Origin: Reichenbachiella sp. 5M10
Lineage (GTDB): Bacteria > Bacteroidota > Bacteroidia > Cytophagales > Cyclobacteriaceae
NCBI RefSeq assembly: GCF_002742335.1
Contig: NZ_MDGR01000007.1
Location: 1,802,501-1,866,500 of the forward strand
Length of the DNA: 64,000 nt
Direction: 5' to 3'
In this document: positions 40,776-48,901 of the stretch, piece after piece
Position numbering within the stretch: the first letter of the stretch is position 1
How the letters are laid out: each line of letters begins with the position of its first letter
The notes under the pieces: model-generated
The model's input: only the letters and a program-made list of their open reading frames with translations
What the model was told of the DNA's origin: nothing
Database searches by the model: none
Program-made: the position numbers and the translations under genes

Positions 40776-41027
40776 ATGGAGCATACTACCTATACGAAAT
40801 TTCGTCAAAACCTAAAGTCTTATATGGATCGTGTCATGGGCAACCGCATGCCGTTGCTCGTGACTAGAGCACACGGACAAGATGTCGTCGTATTGTCCAA
40901 GGCTGACTATGATAGTATACATGAGACTTTTTATTTGCTCAAAAACCCTCGAAATGCCCAGCGTATCTTTGAGTCTTTGGTAGAGCTCGAAGACGGTGGA
41001 GGATTTGAGAAACGGATCGAGAAGTAG
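40776..41027 (+). CDS. yefM: YefM-family antitoxin
   Basis: An 83-residue Phd/YefM antitoxin that neutralises YoeB and represses its own promoter. The N-terminal DNA-binding part reads TKFRQNLKSYMDRVMGN, followed by LLVTRAHGQDVVVLSKADYDSI, the classic YefM pattern, and the C-terminal helix (NAQRIFESLVELEDGGG) that wraps the toxin. The ATG at 40776 is chosen because an upstream TTG at 40758 would overlap the -7 promoter element. The toxin gene starts one base after its stop codon. Confidence 0.92.
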   Translation: MEHTTYTKFRQNLKSYMDRVMGNRMPLLVTRAHGQDVVVLSKADYDSIHETFYLLKNPRNAQRIFESLVELEDGGGFEKRIEK

Positions 41028-41028
41028 T

Positions 41029-41286
41029 ATGGCAATTCTGAAATTTTCGTCACATGCTTGGTTGGATTACAACCATTGGCAAAAGAATGATCTGCGCATC
41101 AAAATAGAGATAGATAAGCTGTGTCTATCCATCGTAGAGACTCCCTATGAGGGAGAAGGGTATCCACAACCGTTGGCCTATGATCTCCAAAATATCTGGT
41201 GCCGTCGCATCAATATGGAGCACCGACTCATCTACCGTATACACAAGGGCTGGATAGAGATATTGCAGTGTAGACTGCATTATTGA
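41029..41286 (+). CDS. yoeB: YoeB-family mRNA endonuclease toxin with Gln at the catalytic Glu site
   Basis: An 85-residue RelE-fold toxin that cuts mRNA in the ribosomal A site. It aligns end to end with E. coli YoeB: WLDYNHWQKNDLRIKIEID, TPYEGEG, WCRRINMEHRLIYR, and the C-terminal CRLHY. Arg66, His84 and Tyr85 match the catalytic Arg65, His83 and Tyr84. The general base Glu46 of E. coli falls at Gln47 here (YPQPL against KPEPL); the codon is CAA, one change from GAA. The toxin may therefore be weakened, or use another residue. One base separates it from yefM, so the two are coupled. Confidence 0.9.
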   Translation: MAILKFSSHAWLDYNHWQKNDLRIKIEIDKLCLSIVETPYEGEGYPQPLAYDLQNIWCRRINMEHRLIYRIHKGWIEILQCRLHY

Positions 41287-41526
41287 GGGGGCAGTCCGTA
41301 AATAGAGGAATCTAAATCAATATTCGACATGGCGCATTGGATATTCATGCTTTCCATTGTGTACACATTGGTTCAAAGACTGATAGTAGGTGGTTGTTTA
41401 GCAAAAAAGTAATGATGAATGTCGAACCATGACTGTTGAATTTCGAAGTGATCTTGGATCAATGCCCCAGAAATACGGCGTGATCCGTAAGGGCCAATAG
41501 GATTTGTCAATAGCCTATAAAAAGAA

Positions 41527-41557
41527 AAGCTGCTTATCCCGTCCGGATCAGCAGCTT
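41527..41557 (-). terminator. Minus-strand intrinsic terminator
   Basis: AAGCTGCT (41527-41534) pairs with AGCAGCTT (41550-41557), with a further four-pair inner stem. Read on the minus strand the stem is followed by TTCTTTTTAT, a proper T tail, so a transcript comes from the right. Confidence 0.6.
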
Positions 41558-41593
41558 AAGCATGATTATGAAAGACTAAATTACTATTCTATT

Positions 41594-41806
41594 TCAGTGG
41601 AGCTTTTCAGCTCTGTGATTGATTACTCGCTTGTTGTTTTCATCAACTACAAGGCAAGGATAGAGGCTTTTGATCACCTGCTCAAGGTGATATCGGTGAA
41701 CTTCAGTATTATCTAGGTGAACTTTATTATTAGGTAGGAGAGAAAAGTGGGGCTTGTGTGGTTTCTTGAATTTAGCGATCTTGCATGCTACCAAAGATTC
41801 ACTCAA
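41594..41806 (-). CDS. Possible small gene or gene remnant (70 codons)
   Basis: An open frame of 70 codons with a TTG start and no ATG. The C-terminal half (HRYHLEQVIKSLYPCLVVDE) reads like protein, and the terminator at 41527 lies 36 bases after its stop on the same strand. Without a good start codon it may be a decayed gene. The opposite strand is also open over part of it. I do not recognise a family. Confidence 0.25.
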   Translation of the reverse strand: MSESLVACKIAKFKKPHKPHFSLLPNNKVHLDNTEVHRYHLEQVIKSLYPCLVVDENNKRVINHRAEKLH

Positions 41807-41815
41807 CTCACTCTC

Positions 41816-42244
41816 ATGAATAAACCAGCTGCCATTTATTTTGCCATAGGTATTTTGATTTGCAAGATCATCAGCATTGCTTTGATTCCTTTGGTTTTGT
41901 ATCTGTTGCTGTATCTCAAACTTGACTGGTCACTATTGAGAGCTATTGGCAATGCAATATTTGGGTACATCAACCTAGAGGATGCCTATACTAAGACACC
42001 TGCCTATGTCATGTCCTATACAGCGACTCGTTTTCTCTTTGTCGTGCTCAGATGCGGATTGATGATACTCTGTATTCACAAAAAAAAGCGTGTTGGTTTT
42101 TGGCTCTTTTTTGTTTGGGAGTTATTGATGGAGATTTCTTCGATCGGTTTTCCTGTTTTTGGTTTGGTGATCTTGTTCATTATGCTGCGCAAATCCTCTA
42201 GGCTGTATTTCAAGAAAGAGAAAGAAGTACCACAAGAAGCGTAG
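41816..42244 (+). CDS. Small integral membrane protein
   Basis: A 142-residue hydrophobic protein with about four membrane segments: 9-35 (FAIGILICKIISIALIPLVL), about 65-85 (TRFLFVVLRCGLMILCI), 95-115 (GFWLFFVWELLMEISSIG) and 113-130 (FPVFGLVILFIML). The tail is short and charged (KKEKEVPQEA). It has the ATG at 41816; a longer frame would add 23 residues that overlap the minus-strand open frame. No family is recognised. It is convergent with the CHAT protease gene, with only 33 bases between their stops and no terminator visible. Confidence 0.65.
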   Translation: MNKPAAIYFAIGILICKIISIALIPLVLYLLLYLKLDWSLLRAIGNAIFGYINLEDAYTKTPAYVMSYTATRFLFVVLRCGLMILCIHKKKRVGFWLFFVWELLMEISSIGFPVFGLVILFIMLRKSSRLYFKKEKEVPQEA

Positions 42245-42277
42245 CATCTTCTATCGAAAAAGAGAGAATATCAAGCC

Positions 42278-45200
42278 TTACTTTCCTACAGTATTAAATG
42301 CTCCCCAATATTTGGGATTGGCATACTGAGACTTGAGGTCAAGTTGAGCTTGTCTAAAGGCGGTGTGTTTGTCTTTGGCGTCTTCCAATAGACGGTAGAA
42401 GTTACTCATGAGTTCCATCGTTGTTTGGTCGTTGACGCTCCACATACTCATGACTACAGCGCGCGCTCCAGCGATGAGGAAGGCACGCTGCAGTCCATAG
42501 ACTCCTTCGCCGTTTTCGATGCGTCCCATGCCTGTCTCACAGGCGGATAGTACGACCATGTGTGTCTTTTGCAAGTCGAGATGCATCGCTTCGTAAGCTG
42601 TCAAGATACCGTCTTCTCCGACATGGTTTTTGTTCTTGAAGTTGGTGACAGCTCCTGTCAAGAATAACCCGGAGTAGAGTAGGGCATTGTCGTACTTTTG
42701 AGATTCTTCGAAGTAGCCATGTGTGGCGATGTGCAAGATGGTTGGGCTTGACACGCTTTTGATGTTTGCCTCATTCGCTTCTGGTCCTGTGTGGACGGTA
42801 GTGCTCCATTTACTTTTGTCGAGTATGTTTTCGATGGCTTTGACCTCTGTCAATGTGCCTGGTAGTGGCGTGAGGTAGTTGAGTGTGGTGAATGCTCGCG
42901 TAGTGATGAATTCTGACTCTGTGTTGGTGGATTGATTGTCTGCCGTAGAGGTGTCGTAGGTTGGGTATCCTACCAAGAATACATTGCCTGATCGAGGTAG
43001 TTTCGGTGTTTTTTTGAGTATGTCTCGCGTACTGGTGATCAATCGAAGATCTAATTCATCGATTACATATTGCTCTGTTTCTGTGTGATACAAGGTGTTT
43101 AAGTTGAGCTTGTGATATACGCCATCTCCAGCGAAGTAAACCTTGTCGATTCCTTGTAGTTTTTGCTGAATAGGTTGCCAGTATGTCATGTAAGACTTAG
43201 TGTCTGTGATCTCATGTACAATGGAATTGGTGTAAGCTGTGTAGGCATTGCCTTCCATGTATTGGCCATTGTCTAGTACGACGTATTCTATATCCTTGGA
43301 GTTTCCTTTTTGGATCAAAGCCACATAGTACACTTGATCGGTGAAATGACCGCCCAGCCTAAAATCATAGCTCCTCAGGCGAATCATCTCTATGGCCGCT
43401 TCGTTGGGTTCTAGTTGTGATTGAATACGCTTGACCAAGCCCTCTTCATAGGTTTTGGTTTGCTGTGAAGCGATACCCAATTGGTTGATTGCGACTTGTA
43501 GACTGTCGATCTGTTGTTGCAAGTGAGTGGTGTTGATATCACGTTCAGCGAGATCGGTGGCATTGAGAGTGATGGAGCGTGCCATGAGGTTTTTGTGTGC
43601 AATCAGCTTTTCATATAGTTGGTTTGCCTCATGGTTGTCTGTTTGAGCCATCATTTGGTTAAATCGAGAGGCATCGTTGAACAGCAAGCCTCTTTTTAAC
43701 AATTGATTTTCCAACATGTGGTTCAATACGACTTGATTGACTTGGGTATGAGTGAGTGAGAATGAGTTGAAACGCTCGAAGTATTCACTGGCATCTCGAT
43801 AGAAAATGAGTTTGCCTTGCTCACTCATTACGGGGAAGTTGTACTTGATCTGCTGGATCAAGGTGTAATTGAGGCTTTCGAGGTTGGTGTGTGCTAGCTG
43901 AATCTCATTGAGATTGGCTGAGATGCCGGTATATGTGGCTGCAAACTCAATGAGTGTGGGGTGCATAGGAGACTCCTGCTGTATGGTGAGGAAGTGGTCG
44001 GCTACTTTGAGTATGGCCTCATTGGCTTTTCGGTATTCTCCAAGTTTGTAGTAGACCAAGACAGCACCCATATAGATAGCAGGGTCATAACCTTGAGAGT
44101 CCAGTTGATTGTAGATCCCAAACATCGAGTCGATGTTTTGCTGTGCTTTTTTCATCTCATCGTTGGTGCTGTAGCTCAGCGCCAATTCTTTGTAGGCGAG
44201 TGCTTGATTGTATTTTTCTTGCTTGTGAGAGAGCTTGAGTGCGAGCTGATGGTAGTACACGGCACTGTCTGTCTTTCCCCATTTGCGGTAGTAGACCCCT
44301 AGGTTGGTGTATGCGTCATATAGTTGCTCGCTTTGTTTATACTGTTGTAGATAGTTCAGTGATTCATTGGCGTAGTTGATGGCATTGGGATAATCTCCCC
44401 ATCCATAGTAGATCGTGCCGATATTGGCTGCTAGACTAGCCTGATCTGTTGTGATATTGTAAGTCTTGGATAGGGCTAGAGCTTCCTTACTCATTTGGAT
44501 GGCATTGGCAGAATAACCCAATTCGCGGTAGCAAAATGACATCCAGGACAGGATGGACATTGACCAGGCTGGTTGATTCTGTGCGTAGTTTTGGTAGCTG
44601 TCATGACACTGGTGCAGTAGATTGAGAGCCTCAACATACCGTTTCTCTTGTGCATAGGTGATTGCCTCTTGGTAGTATCTCGGGTAACCATTTGCGTCGA
44701 TTGGCTTCTCGTTAGCATGTGTCTTATACTTAAAGTTGTAATTGTTCAAAATGGGGTAATTCTCCTTATACATAGAGAGATACATTTCCATTTTTGGGTT
44801 AGTCTTCAAGGCTTGCTTGATGAGAGATACCGCTGTAGTAGTTTGATTGGACATGAGCTCTACACCTGCCAACAACATCTGTGCATAGCCAAAGTCAGGG
44901 AAGTAAACCAACGACTGCTCAAAGTGAGTGCGCATCCGATCCAAGTCGCCAAGATTCCAATAGACTTGCCCGAGTGAGAGGTGTGCTTTGTAACTCTTAG
45001 GCTCTATGCCAAGGGCTAGGTTGTATTGCTCGATGGCCTGTTCAGTCATGCCGAGTCCCGAATAGTAGGCTCCCAACTCTTGATGTAGCTCGTAGAGTGT
45101 AGGGTCTAGCTGGAGGGCCTGTGTTGCGTAGGGGTGATTGATCTTGGCCATACCCTGGAGAGGTTCCAATGTCCACAGGTAGTAGTAGGCTCTTCCGTTG

Positions 45201-45613
45201 TTTGGGTCATTGATTCTGGCGTACTCATAGTCAACACGAGCTTGATCAGTCCTACCGTTGTATAGGTAGAGTAATCCTCGGAGCAATCGGTATTCTACAT
45301 TGGAAGCGTCACTAGCTACCAGTTGTTGGGCGAGTTGGAGACCACGGTTGTATTGTTGTTGACTGGCGGTCATTTGGTCGTTGAGTTGATACCGCATGCC
45401 CATCTCCCAATGGGATTGGATCATACCTATCAATGCTTCGGATTGACCGTTTACCGCATAGGCTTTTTCGAAAGCATCTACCGCCTGCTCATACTGTAGT
45501 GCGCCGAAGTATTCTTGGGCAATAGTGAGAGGGTCGCTTTGGGCAAACAGGTAGGTCGAAGAGGAGAAAGTAACAATTAGTAAGGTGAAGAAATGCTTGA
45601 ATGTTTGATGCAT
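42278..45613 (-). CDS. Secreted TPR-CHAT domain protease
   Basis: An 1111-residue protein with a signal peptide (FFTLLIVTFSSSTYLFAQ), about 15 TPR repeats (about 25-560), a helical middle region, and a C-terminal CHAT domain (about 810-1111). CHAT is a caspase/separase-like cysteine peptidase fold; the dyad is intact, His965 in HIATHGYFE and Cys1025 in LSACETGMG, and the final GARAVVMSMWSVND and YANPKYWGAF are family hallmarks. In other bacteria TPR-CHAT proteins (for example Craspase) are activated proteases, and many exported ones in this phylum have unknown targets. The signal peptide puts this one in the periplasm or outside the cell. No CRISPR genes are near. Confidence 0.9.
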   Translation of the reverse strand: MHQTFKHFFTLLIVTFSSSTYLFAQSDPLTIAQEYFGALQYEQAVDAFEKAYAVNGQSEALIGMIQSHWEMGMRYQLNDQMTASQQQYNRGLQLAQQLVASDASNVEYRLLRGLLYLYNGRTDQARVDYEYARINDPNNGRAYYYLWTLEPLQGMAKINHPYATQALQLDPTLYELHQELGAYYSGLGMTEQAIEQYNLALGIEPKSYKAHLSLGQVYWNLGDLDRMRTHFEQSLVYFPDFGYAQMLLAGVELMSNQTTTAVSLIKQALKTNPKMEMYLSMYKENYPILNNYNFKYKTHANEKPIDANGYPRYYQEAITYAQEKRYVEALNLLHQCHDSYQNYAQNQPAWSMSILSWMSFCYRELGYSANAIQMSKEALALSKTYNITTDQASLAANIGTIYYGWGDYPNAINYANESLNYLQQYKQSEQLYDAYTNLGVYYRKWGKTDSAVYYHQLALKLSHKQEKYNQALAYKELALSYSTNDEMKKAQQNIDSMFGIYNQLDSQGYDPAIYMGAVLVYYKLGEYRKANEAILKVADHFLTIQQESPMHPTLIEFAATYTGISANLNEIQLAHTNLESLNYTLIQQIKYNFPVMSEQGKLIFYRDASEYFERFNSFSLTHTQVNQVVLNHMLENQLLKRGLLFNDASRFNQMMAQTDNHEANQLYEKLIAHKNLMARSITLNATDLAERDINTTHLQQQIDSLQVAINQLGIASQQTKTYEEGLVKRIQSQLEPNEAAIEMIRLRSYDFRLGGHFTDQVYYVALIQKGNSKDIEYVVLDNGQYMEGNAYTAYTNSIVHEITDTKSYMTYWQPIQQKLQGIDKVYFAGDGVYHKLNLNTLYHTETEQYVIDELDLRLITSTRDILKKTPKLPRSGNVFLVGYPTYDTSTADNQSTNTESEFITTRAFTTLNYLTPLPGTLTEVKAIENILDKSKWSTTVHTGPEANEANIKSVSSPTILHIATHGYFEESQKYDNALLYSGLFLTGAVTNFKNKNHVGEDGILTAYEAMHLDLQKTHMVVLSACETGMGRIENGEGVYGLQRAFLIAGARAVVMSMWSVNDQTTMELMSNFYRLLEDAKDKHTAFRQAQLDLKSQYANPKYWGAFNTVGK

Positions 45614-45735
45614 GCTAGGGTTGTGAAAGTGTGTTTGATGTCGGTGATTTGAATTACAGAAAGACCCCTCTCAAAGGCTCATTATCCATGATAGGGGAGG
45701 CAAGGAGAGGGGCTATTACTCAGTTTTACAGGTAG

Positions 45736-45948
45736 TTACGATTTTGAGCGTTCGGCGCGCAATAGCTCGGTTTTGTAGAACGTCCAGCCTTTTATTTCGA
45801 AAGACTCACCTACTTGAAGGCCTTTGGCTTTGGTCTGAAGCAGGTGCTGGTAGGATACTCCCGCATAGTCTGCTGCTCCTTTGAGTGTCGAGTGAGTTTT
45901 GAGATCATCGTCTTTGATGACCGTGAATATGTGCTTAGGAGCGCTCAT
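45736..45948 (-). CDS. Small helix-turn-helix-like protein (70 aa)
   Basis: A 70-residue protein beginning MSAPKHIFTVIKDDD. The middle (STLKGAADYAGVSYQHLLQT) has the pattern of the short HTH found in NUMOD-type domains, followed by a two-strand part (ESFEIKGWTFYKTELL). It could be a small DNA-binding protein. It precedes the CHAT gene in the same direction with a gap of 122 bases, which contains only the weak inverted repeat CCCCTCTC/GAGAGGGG at 45665 and 45705. A link between the two is only positional. Confidence 0.6.
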   Translation of the reverse strand: MSAPKHIFTVIKDDDLKTHSTLKGAADYAGVSYQHLLQTKAKGLQVGESFEIKGWTFYKTELLRAERSKS

Positions 45949-46132
45949 GTCTTAGTTCTATTTCATTTTTTTTTCAAGGAAAACGCACACCAAAATGAAG
46001 TGAGTATGGCTTTTGGAAATAGTCCAATACACACGGTACAAGGTGATTTTGTCCCTGAAGAAAACGTCTGAGACAAATGTACTACATGTTTTGGAACTAA
46101 TCTATTAAGTTGTTTTTGTGTTAAAGAATTAA

Positions 46133-46166
46133 AAACTTTATTTATAAGTACTTATTTATAAAGTTT
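46133..46166. promoter_or_regulatory. 34-bp near-perfect dyad, probable operator
   Basis: AAACTTTA (46133-46140) and TAAAGTTT (46159-46166) flank a central ATAAGTACTTAT palindrome (46144-46155). It ends six bases before the -7 element of the small gene at 46223 and covers the -33 position, as a repressor site would. Confidence 0.55.
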
Positions 46167-46172
46167 ATTACT

Positions 46173-46180
46173 TATGTTTG
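46173..46180 (+). promoter_or_regulatory. -7 promoter element of the small coiled-coil gene
   Basis: TATGTTTG is a perfect TAnnTTTG match 42 bases before the ATG at 46223. Confidence 0.5.
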
Positions 46181-46222
46181 CTATGAGATTAAAAAAAACA
46201 CAAACAATAAACAGGAACCGCT

Positions 46223-46360
46223 ATGAACAGAGTACAGCAATTGAACCAAATCGAAGACATGATGAGATTGATCGAGAAGTTGAACGCAGAGTCTACCCGA
46301 CTCATCGAGCGAAGCAATGAATTGGAAAACGAAGTGACTACACGAGTGACCAAGCGTTAA
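46223..46360 (+). CDS. Small coiled-coil protein (45 aa)
   Basis: An open frame of 45 residues, starting MNRVQQLNQIEDMMRL and ending TTRVTKR. Heptads of Leu, Ile and Met at a and d positions (LNQIEDMMRLIEKLN, then RLIERSNELENEV) predict one continuous amphipathic helix, likely a homo- or hetero-dimeric coil. It has a promoter element with a 34-bp dyad before it and a 23-bp terminator stem 15 bases after the stop, so the transcription unit is tightly bounded and only about 240 bases long. It might instead act as a regulated small RNA with a coding part. The minus strand has longer open frames here, but these run through the terminator. Confidence 0.6.
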   Translation: MNRVQQLNQIEDMMRLIEKLNAESTRLIERSNELENEVTTRVTKR

Positions 46361-46375
46361 GATCTCAACCCAACA

Positions 46376-46425
46376 AAGGCAACAAAAAAAGGCTACCATT
46401 TCTGGTAGCCTTTTTTTGTTGCCTT
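46376..46425 (+). terminator. Very strong terminator, 23-bp perfect stem
   Basis: AAGGCAAC and seven A followed by GGCTACCA (46376-46398) pair without mismatch with the strand at 46403-46425, loop TTTC; seven T lie within the 3' arm. It ends the coiled-coil gene and may protect against the convergent oxygenase gene. Confidence 0.95.
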
Positions 46426-46513
46426 GTGAATTAATATCACGGCGGGTTCCAATTGGCGTGAGGGTGATTCCATACAAGCATCAGTGCCTGTAGAGCTCTT
46501 GGGCTAGTGCTAT

Positions 46514-47164
46514 TTAATGAACCGGAGCGGCCTCTAAAAAGCCCAACCCGACGGGTTGATATAGCATCCATCCTGTGATGCTGTACCGGTCATGAGCCGT
46601 GAGCATTACCTCATGTTCCAGTACATCACTCTTAAACATCACCATGCGTCCAAAGGTAGGTAGTATGGTCTCTTCTCGACCGTCTTCTAGAAATAAATGC
46701 AATTGTCCACCATATTCTGGTTTCCAGTCTTCGTTGAGATAGAGGATCATGGATATGAGACGGTTGTTTCGTCCTTGAAATTGATCCAAATGTCGCTTGT
46801 AAAATGTACCCACTGGGTAATGTGCAAAATGAAATTCATAGCCCGATAGGCTGAGATAACAGTAGCGGTTAAGATTTTGTTTGATTTCATCAGCGAGATC
46901 GAAAAAAGTACGGATACGTCGATCCGCTATGTTTTGATCCAACCATAGGATTTCGTCACCGCGAATGCTGCGGTCGACATGCTTCTGATTGAGAGTACCG
47001 ATGGCTGCTTTGCGCAGCTGTTCTTCCTGTACTCTTTCGTCAAAGCTCGATTTGAGGTCATGCAATACCTCAGTCGGTAGTATGTTGTCTATGACGACAT
47101 AGTGATTTTCTGACAATGCATCAACCCAGTTGATCCAATTGTCCTCGCTAAAAAAGGAATTCAA
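46514..47164 (-). CDS. 2OG-Fe(II) oxygenase (prolyl-hydroxylase-like)
   Basis: A 216-residue dioxygenase using 2-oxoglutarate and Fe(II). The metal triad is complete: His125 and Asp127 in YKRHLDQFQG, and His184 in DVLEHEVML, with Arg193 (HDRYSITGW) for 2-oxoglutarate. The fold matches the SM-20/Egl9 type of prolyl hydroxylases, which in bacteria can modify EF-Tu or other translation proteins. The start is TTG; no ATG is in frame nearby. It is divergent from selO with about 150 bases between start codons, and TACATTCG at 47180 may be its weak -7 element. The substrate is not known. Confidence 0.85.
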   Translation of the reverse strand: MNSFFSEDNWINWVDALSENHYVVIDNILPTEVLHDLKSSFDERVQEEQLRKAAIGTLNQKHVDRSIRGDEILWLDQNIADRRIRTFFDLADEIKQNLNRYCYLSLSGYEFHFAHYPVGTFYKRHLDQFQGRNNRLISMILYLNEDWKPEYGGQLHLFLEDGREETILPTFGRMVMFKSDVLEHEVMLTAHDRYSITGWMLYQPVGLGFLEAAPVH

Positions 47165-47245
47165 TGAACAAAAATTTCGCGAATGTAGTGCAAAGAAGCA
47201 TAAGACAAGTCATTGGACGATAGAGAAGTTGGTGCTGTTTTAGTT

Positions 47246-47273
47246 TTTGGAAGGACAATTCCTTCTACCTTCG
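47246..47273 (+). promoter_or_regulatory. Possible promoter of selO with internal palindrome
   Basis: TTTTTGG (from 47244) and TACCTTCG (47266-47273, one mismatch) may be the promoter. The spacer holds the palindrome GAAGGA-CAAT-TCCTTC (47250-47265), placed where a repressor or activator could act. Confidence 0.35.
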
Positions 47274-47315
47274 CAACTATGTACCAACTCTCCATGGAGA
47301 AGAAAGGATTTACAG

Positions 47316-48884
47316 ATGAATGATTTACTCAAATTACCCCTTCAGTCGCCCTACAAGGAAGAATTGCCAGCTGACCCCAATATGGAGAACTACCCTCGTC
47401 AGGTTCAGCGTGCGAGCTATTCTTGTGTAGATACGAGAGTGCCGTCTCGCCCGACCCTGATCCATGAGTCGCAGGAGCTACTGGACGAATGGGATGTATC
47501 AATTGGGGATAAAGTAGAGTGGTTGGCTGTGATTAGTGGAGCGAAGCGTTTTCAAAATTTCCAACCGTATGCAATGTGCTACGGTGGACATCAGTTTGGG
47601 CACTGGGCTGGGCAGCTGGGTGATGGTCGAGCGATCAATATTGCCGATCTGATGATTCTAGATCAACCAATGCAACTGCAGCTCAAGGGAGCTGGACCTA
47701 CACCATATTCGCGCACAGCCGATGGCTTGGCCGTGCTGCGCTCATCGATCCGGGAGTATTTATGCAGTGAATCTATGCATCACTTGGGTGTTCCGACCAC
47801 CCGTGCATTGTCTCTTGTCACGACGGGAGACCTAGTGAAACGAGACATGCTTTACAATGGAAACCCCCAGGATGAACCTGGGGCTGTGGTATGCCGTACG
47901 GCCCCTTCGTTCATTCGTTTTGGGCATTTTCAAATTTTTGCTTCTCGGGGCGAGACGGATCAATTGCGTCAGTTGGTGGATCATACAATTCGTCATCACT
48001 TTTCCTATTTGGGTCAACCTTCAAAAGACACCTACTTGGCGTTCTTTCAAGAAGTAGTGACTCGTACCAAGGACTTGATGGTACATTGGCAGAGAGTCGG
48101 GTTCGTGCATGGAGTCATGAATACCGACAACTTGTCGATTCTAGGCCTCACGATTGACTATGGTCCTTACGGGTGGCTCGAAGATTACAACCCTGGCTGG
48201 ACACCCAATACGACAGATGCTCAGCATAGCCGCTATCGATTTGGCAATCAGCCCAACATCGCTGTATGGAATCTCATGCAGCTCGCCAATGCGCTCTATC
48301 CCTTGATCGGTGAGGCAGAGCCACTACAAGCCATTTTGGACGGATACAAAGACGCTTACTTGAAGGATTATCACAGGATGATGTGTAGCAAACTTGGCTT
48401 GCATCAGAGTGAGCACGTAGAGGAGACTTTCGTCACTCGCTTGACGCAATTGCTGGGGCAGTCAGAGCAGGATATGACGTTGTTTTTTAGGGAGTTATCA
48501 ATTGTGGGTTCGAGTGACTGGGAAGCCTTTTGGCAGATGCTTGGGAAAACCAGCTACATGAAAGCCCACGAGATGAGTCCTTTGCACACGCAGTGGGAGT
48601 CTTGGCATACGACATACTGTGACCTACTCTTGGCCGAAGACCAAGAGCCAAAAGTGCGTCGTGACAGCATGAATGCAGTGAATCCTAAGTATGTTTTACG
48701 CAACTACATGGCTCAACTTGCCATCGATGCGGCAGAGCAAGGAGACTATGGTCTCATTGACGAACTCTACCAGATGCTACGTCGGCCCTACGACGAACAG
48801 CCACAGTATGAGAAGTGGTATACCAAGCGCTCCGAATGGGCGCGAAATAGGGTAGGGTGCTCCATGTTGTCATGTAGTTCTTAA
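47316..48884 (+). CDS. selO: SelO-family protein AMPylase (YdiU)
   Basis: A 522-residue pseudokinase-fold enzyme that transfers AMP from ATP to Ser, Thr or Tyr of target proteins; in E. coli it acts in redox stress. Landmarks: YGGHQFGHWAGQLGDGRA, the ATP lysine region LQLKGAGPTPYSRTADG, the family signature HGVMNTDNLSILGLT, and the metal-binding IDYGPYGWLEDYNPG. The C-terminus ends in CSMLSCSS, like the redox-sensitive cysteine tail of E. coli YdiU (animal SelO has selenocysteine there). The start at ATG 47316 is used; a frame from 47247 would add 23 residues. It is the first gene of a run with the release factor and HEAT-repeat genes. Confidence 0.95.
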   Translation: MNDLLKLPLQSPYKEELPADPNMENYPRQVQRASYSCVDTRVPSRPTLIHESQELLDEWDVSIGDKVEWLAVISGAKRFQNFQPYAMCYGGHQFGHWAGQLGDGRAINIADLMILDQPMQLQLKGAGPTPYSRTADGLAVLRSSIREYLCSESMHHLGVPTTRALSLVTTGDLVKRDMLYNGNPQDEPGAVVCRTAPSFIRFGHFQIFASRGETDQLRQLVDHTIRHHFSYLGQPSKDTYLAFFQEVVTRTKDLMVHWQRVGFVHGVMNTDNLSILGLTIDYGPYGWLEDYNPGWTPNTTDAQHSRYRFGNQPNIAVWNLMQLANALYPLIGEAEPLQAILDGYKDAYLKDYHRMMCSKLGLHQSEHVEETFVTRLTQLLGQSEQDMTLFFRELSIVGSSDWEAFWQMLGKTSYMKAHEMSPLHTQWESWHTTYCDLLLAEDQEPKVRRDSMNAVNPKYVLRNYMAQLAIDAAEQGDYGLIDELYQMLRRPYDEQPQYEKWYTKRSEWARNRVGCSMLSCSS

Positions 48885-48901
48885 TATACTTACGTAGGGC
48901 C

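Larger units (their letters stand above)
41287..41815. other. Intergenic region with a minus-strand terminator
   Basis: The first 240 bases after yoeB show no gene. The second half holds the hairpin at 41527-41557 and a weak minus-strand open frame (41594-41806), both listed separately. Confidence 0.5.
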
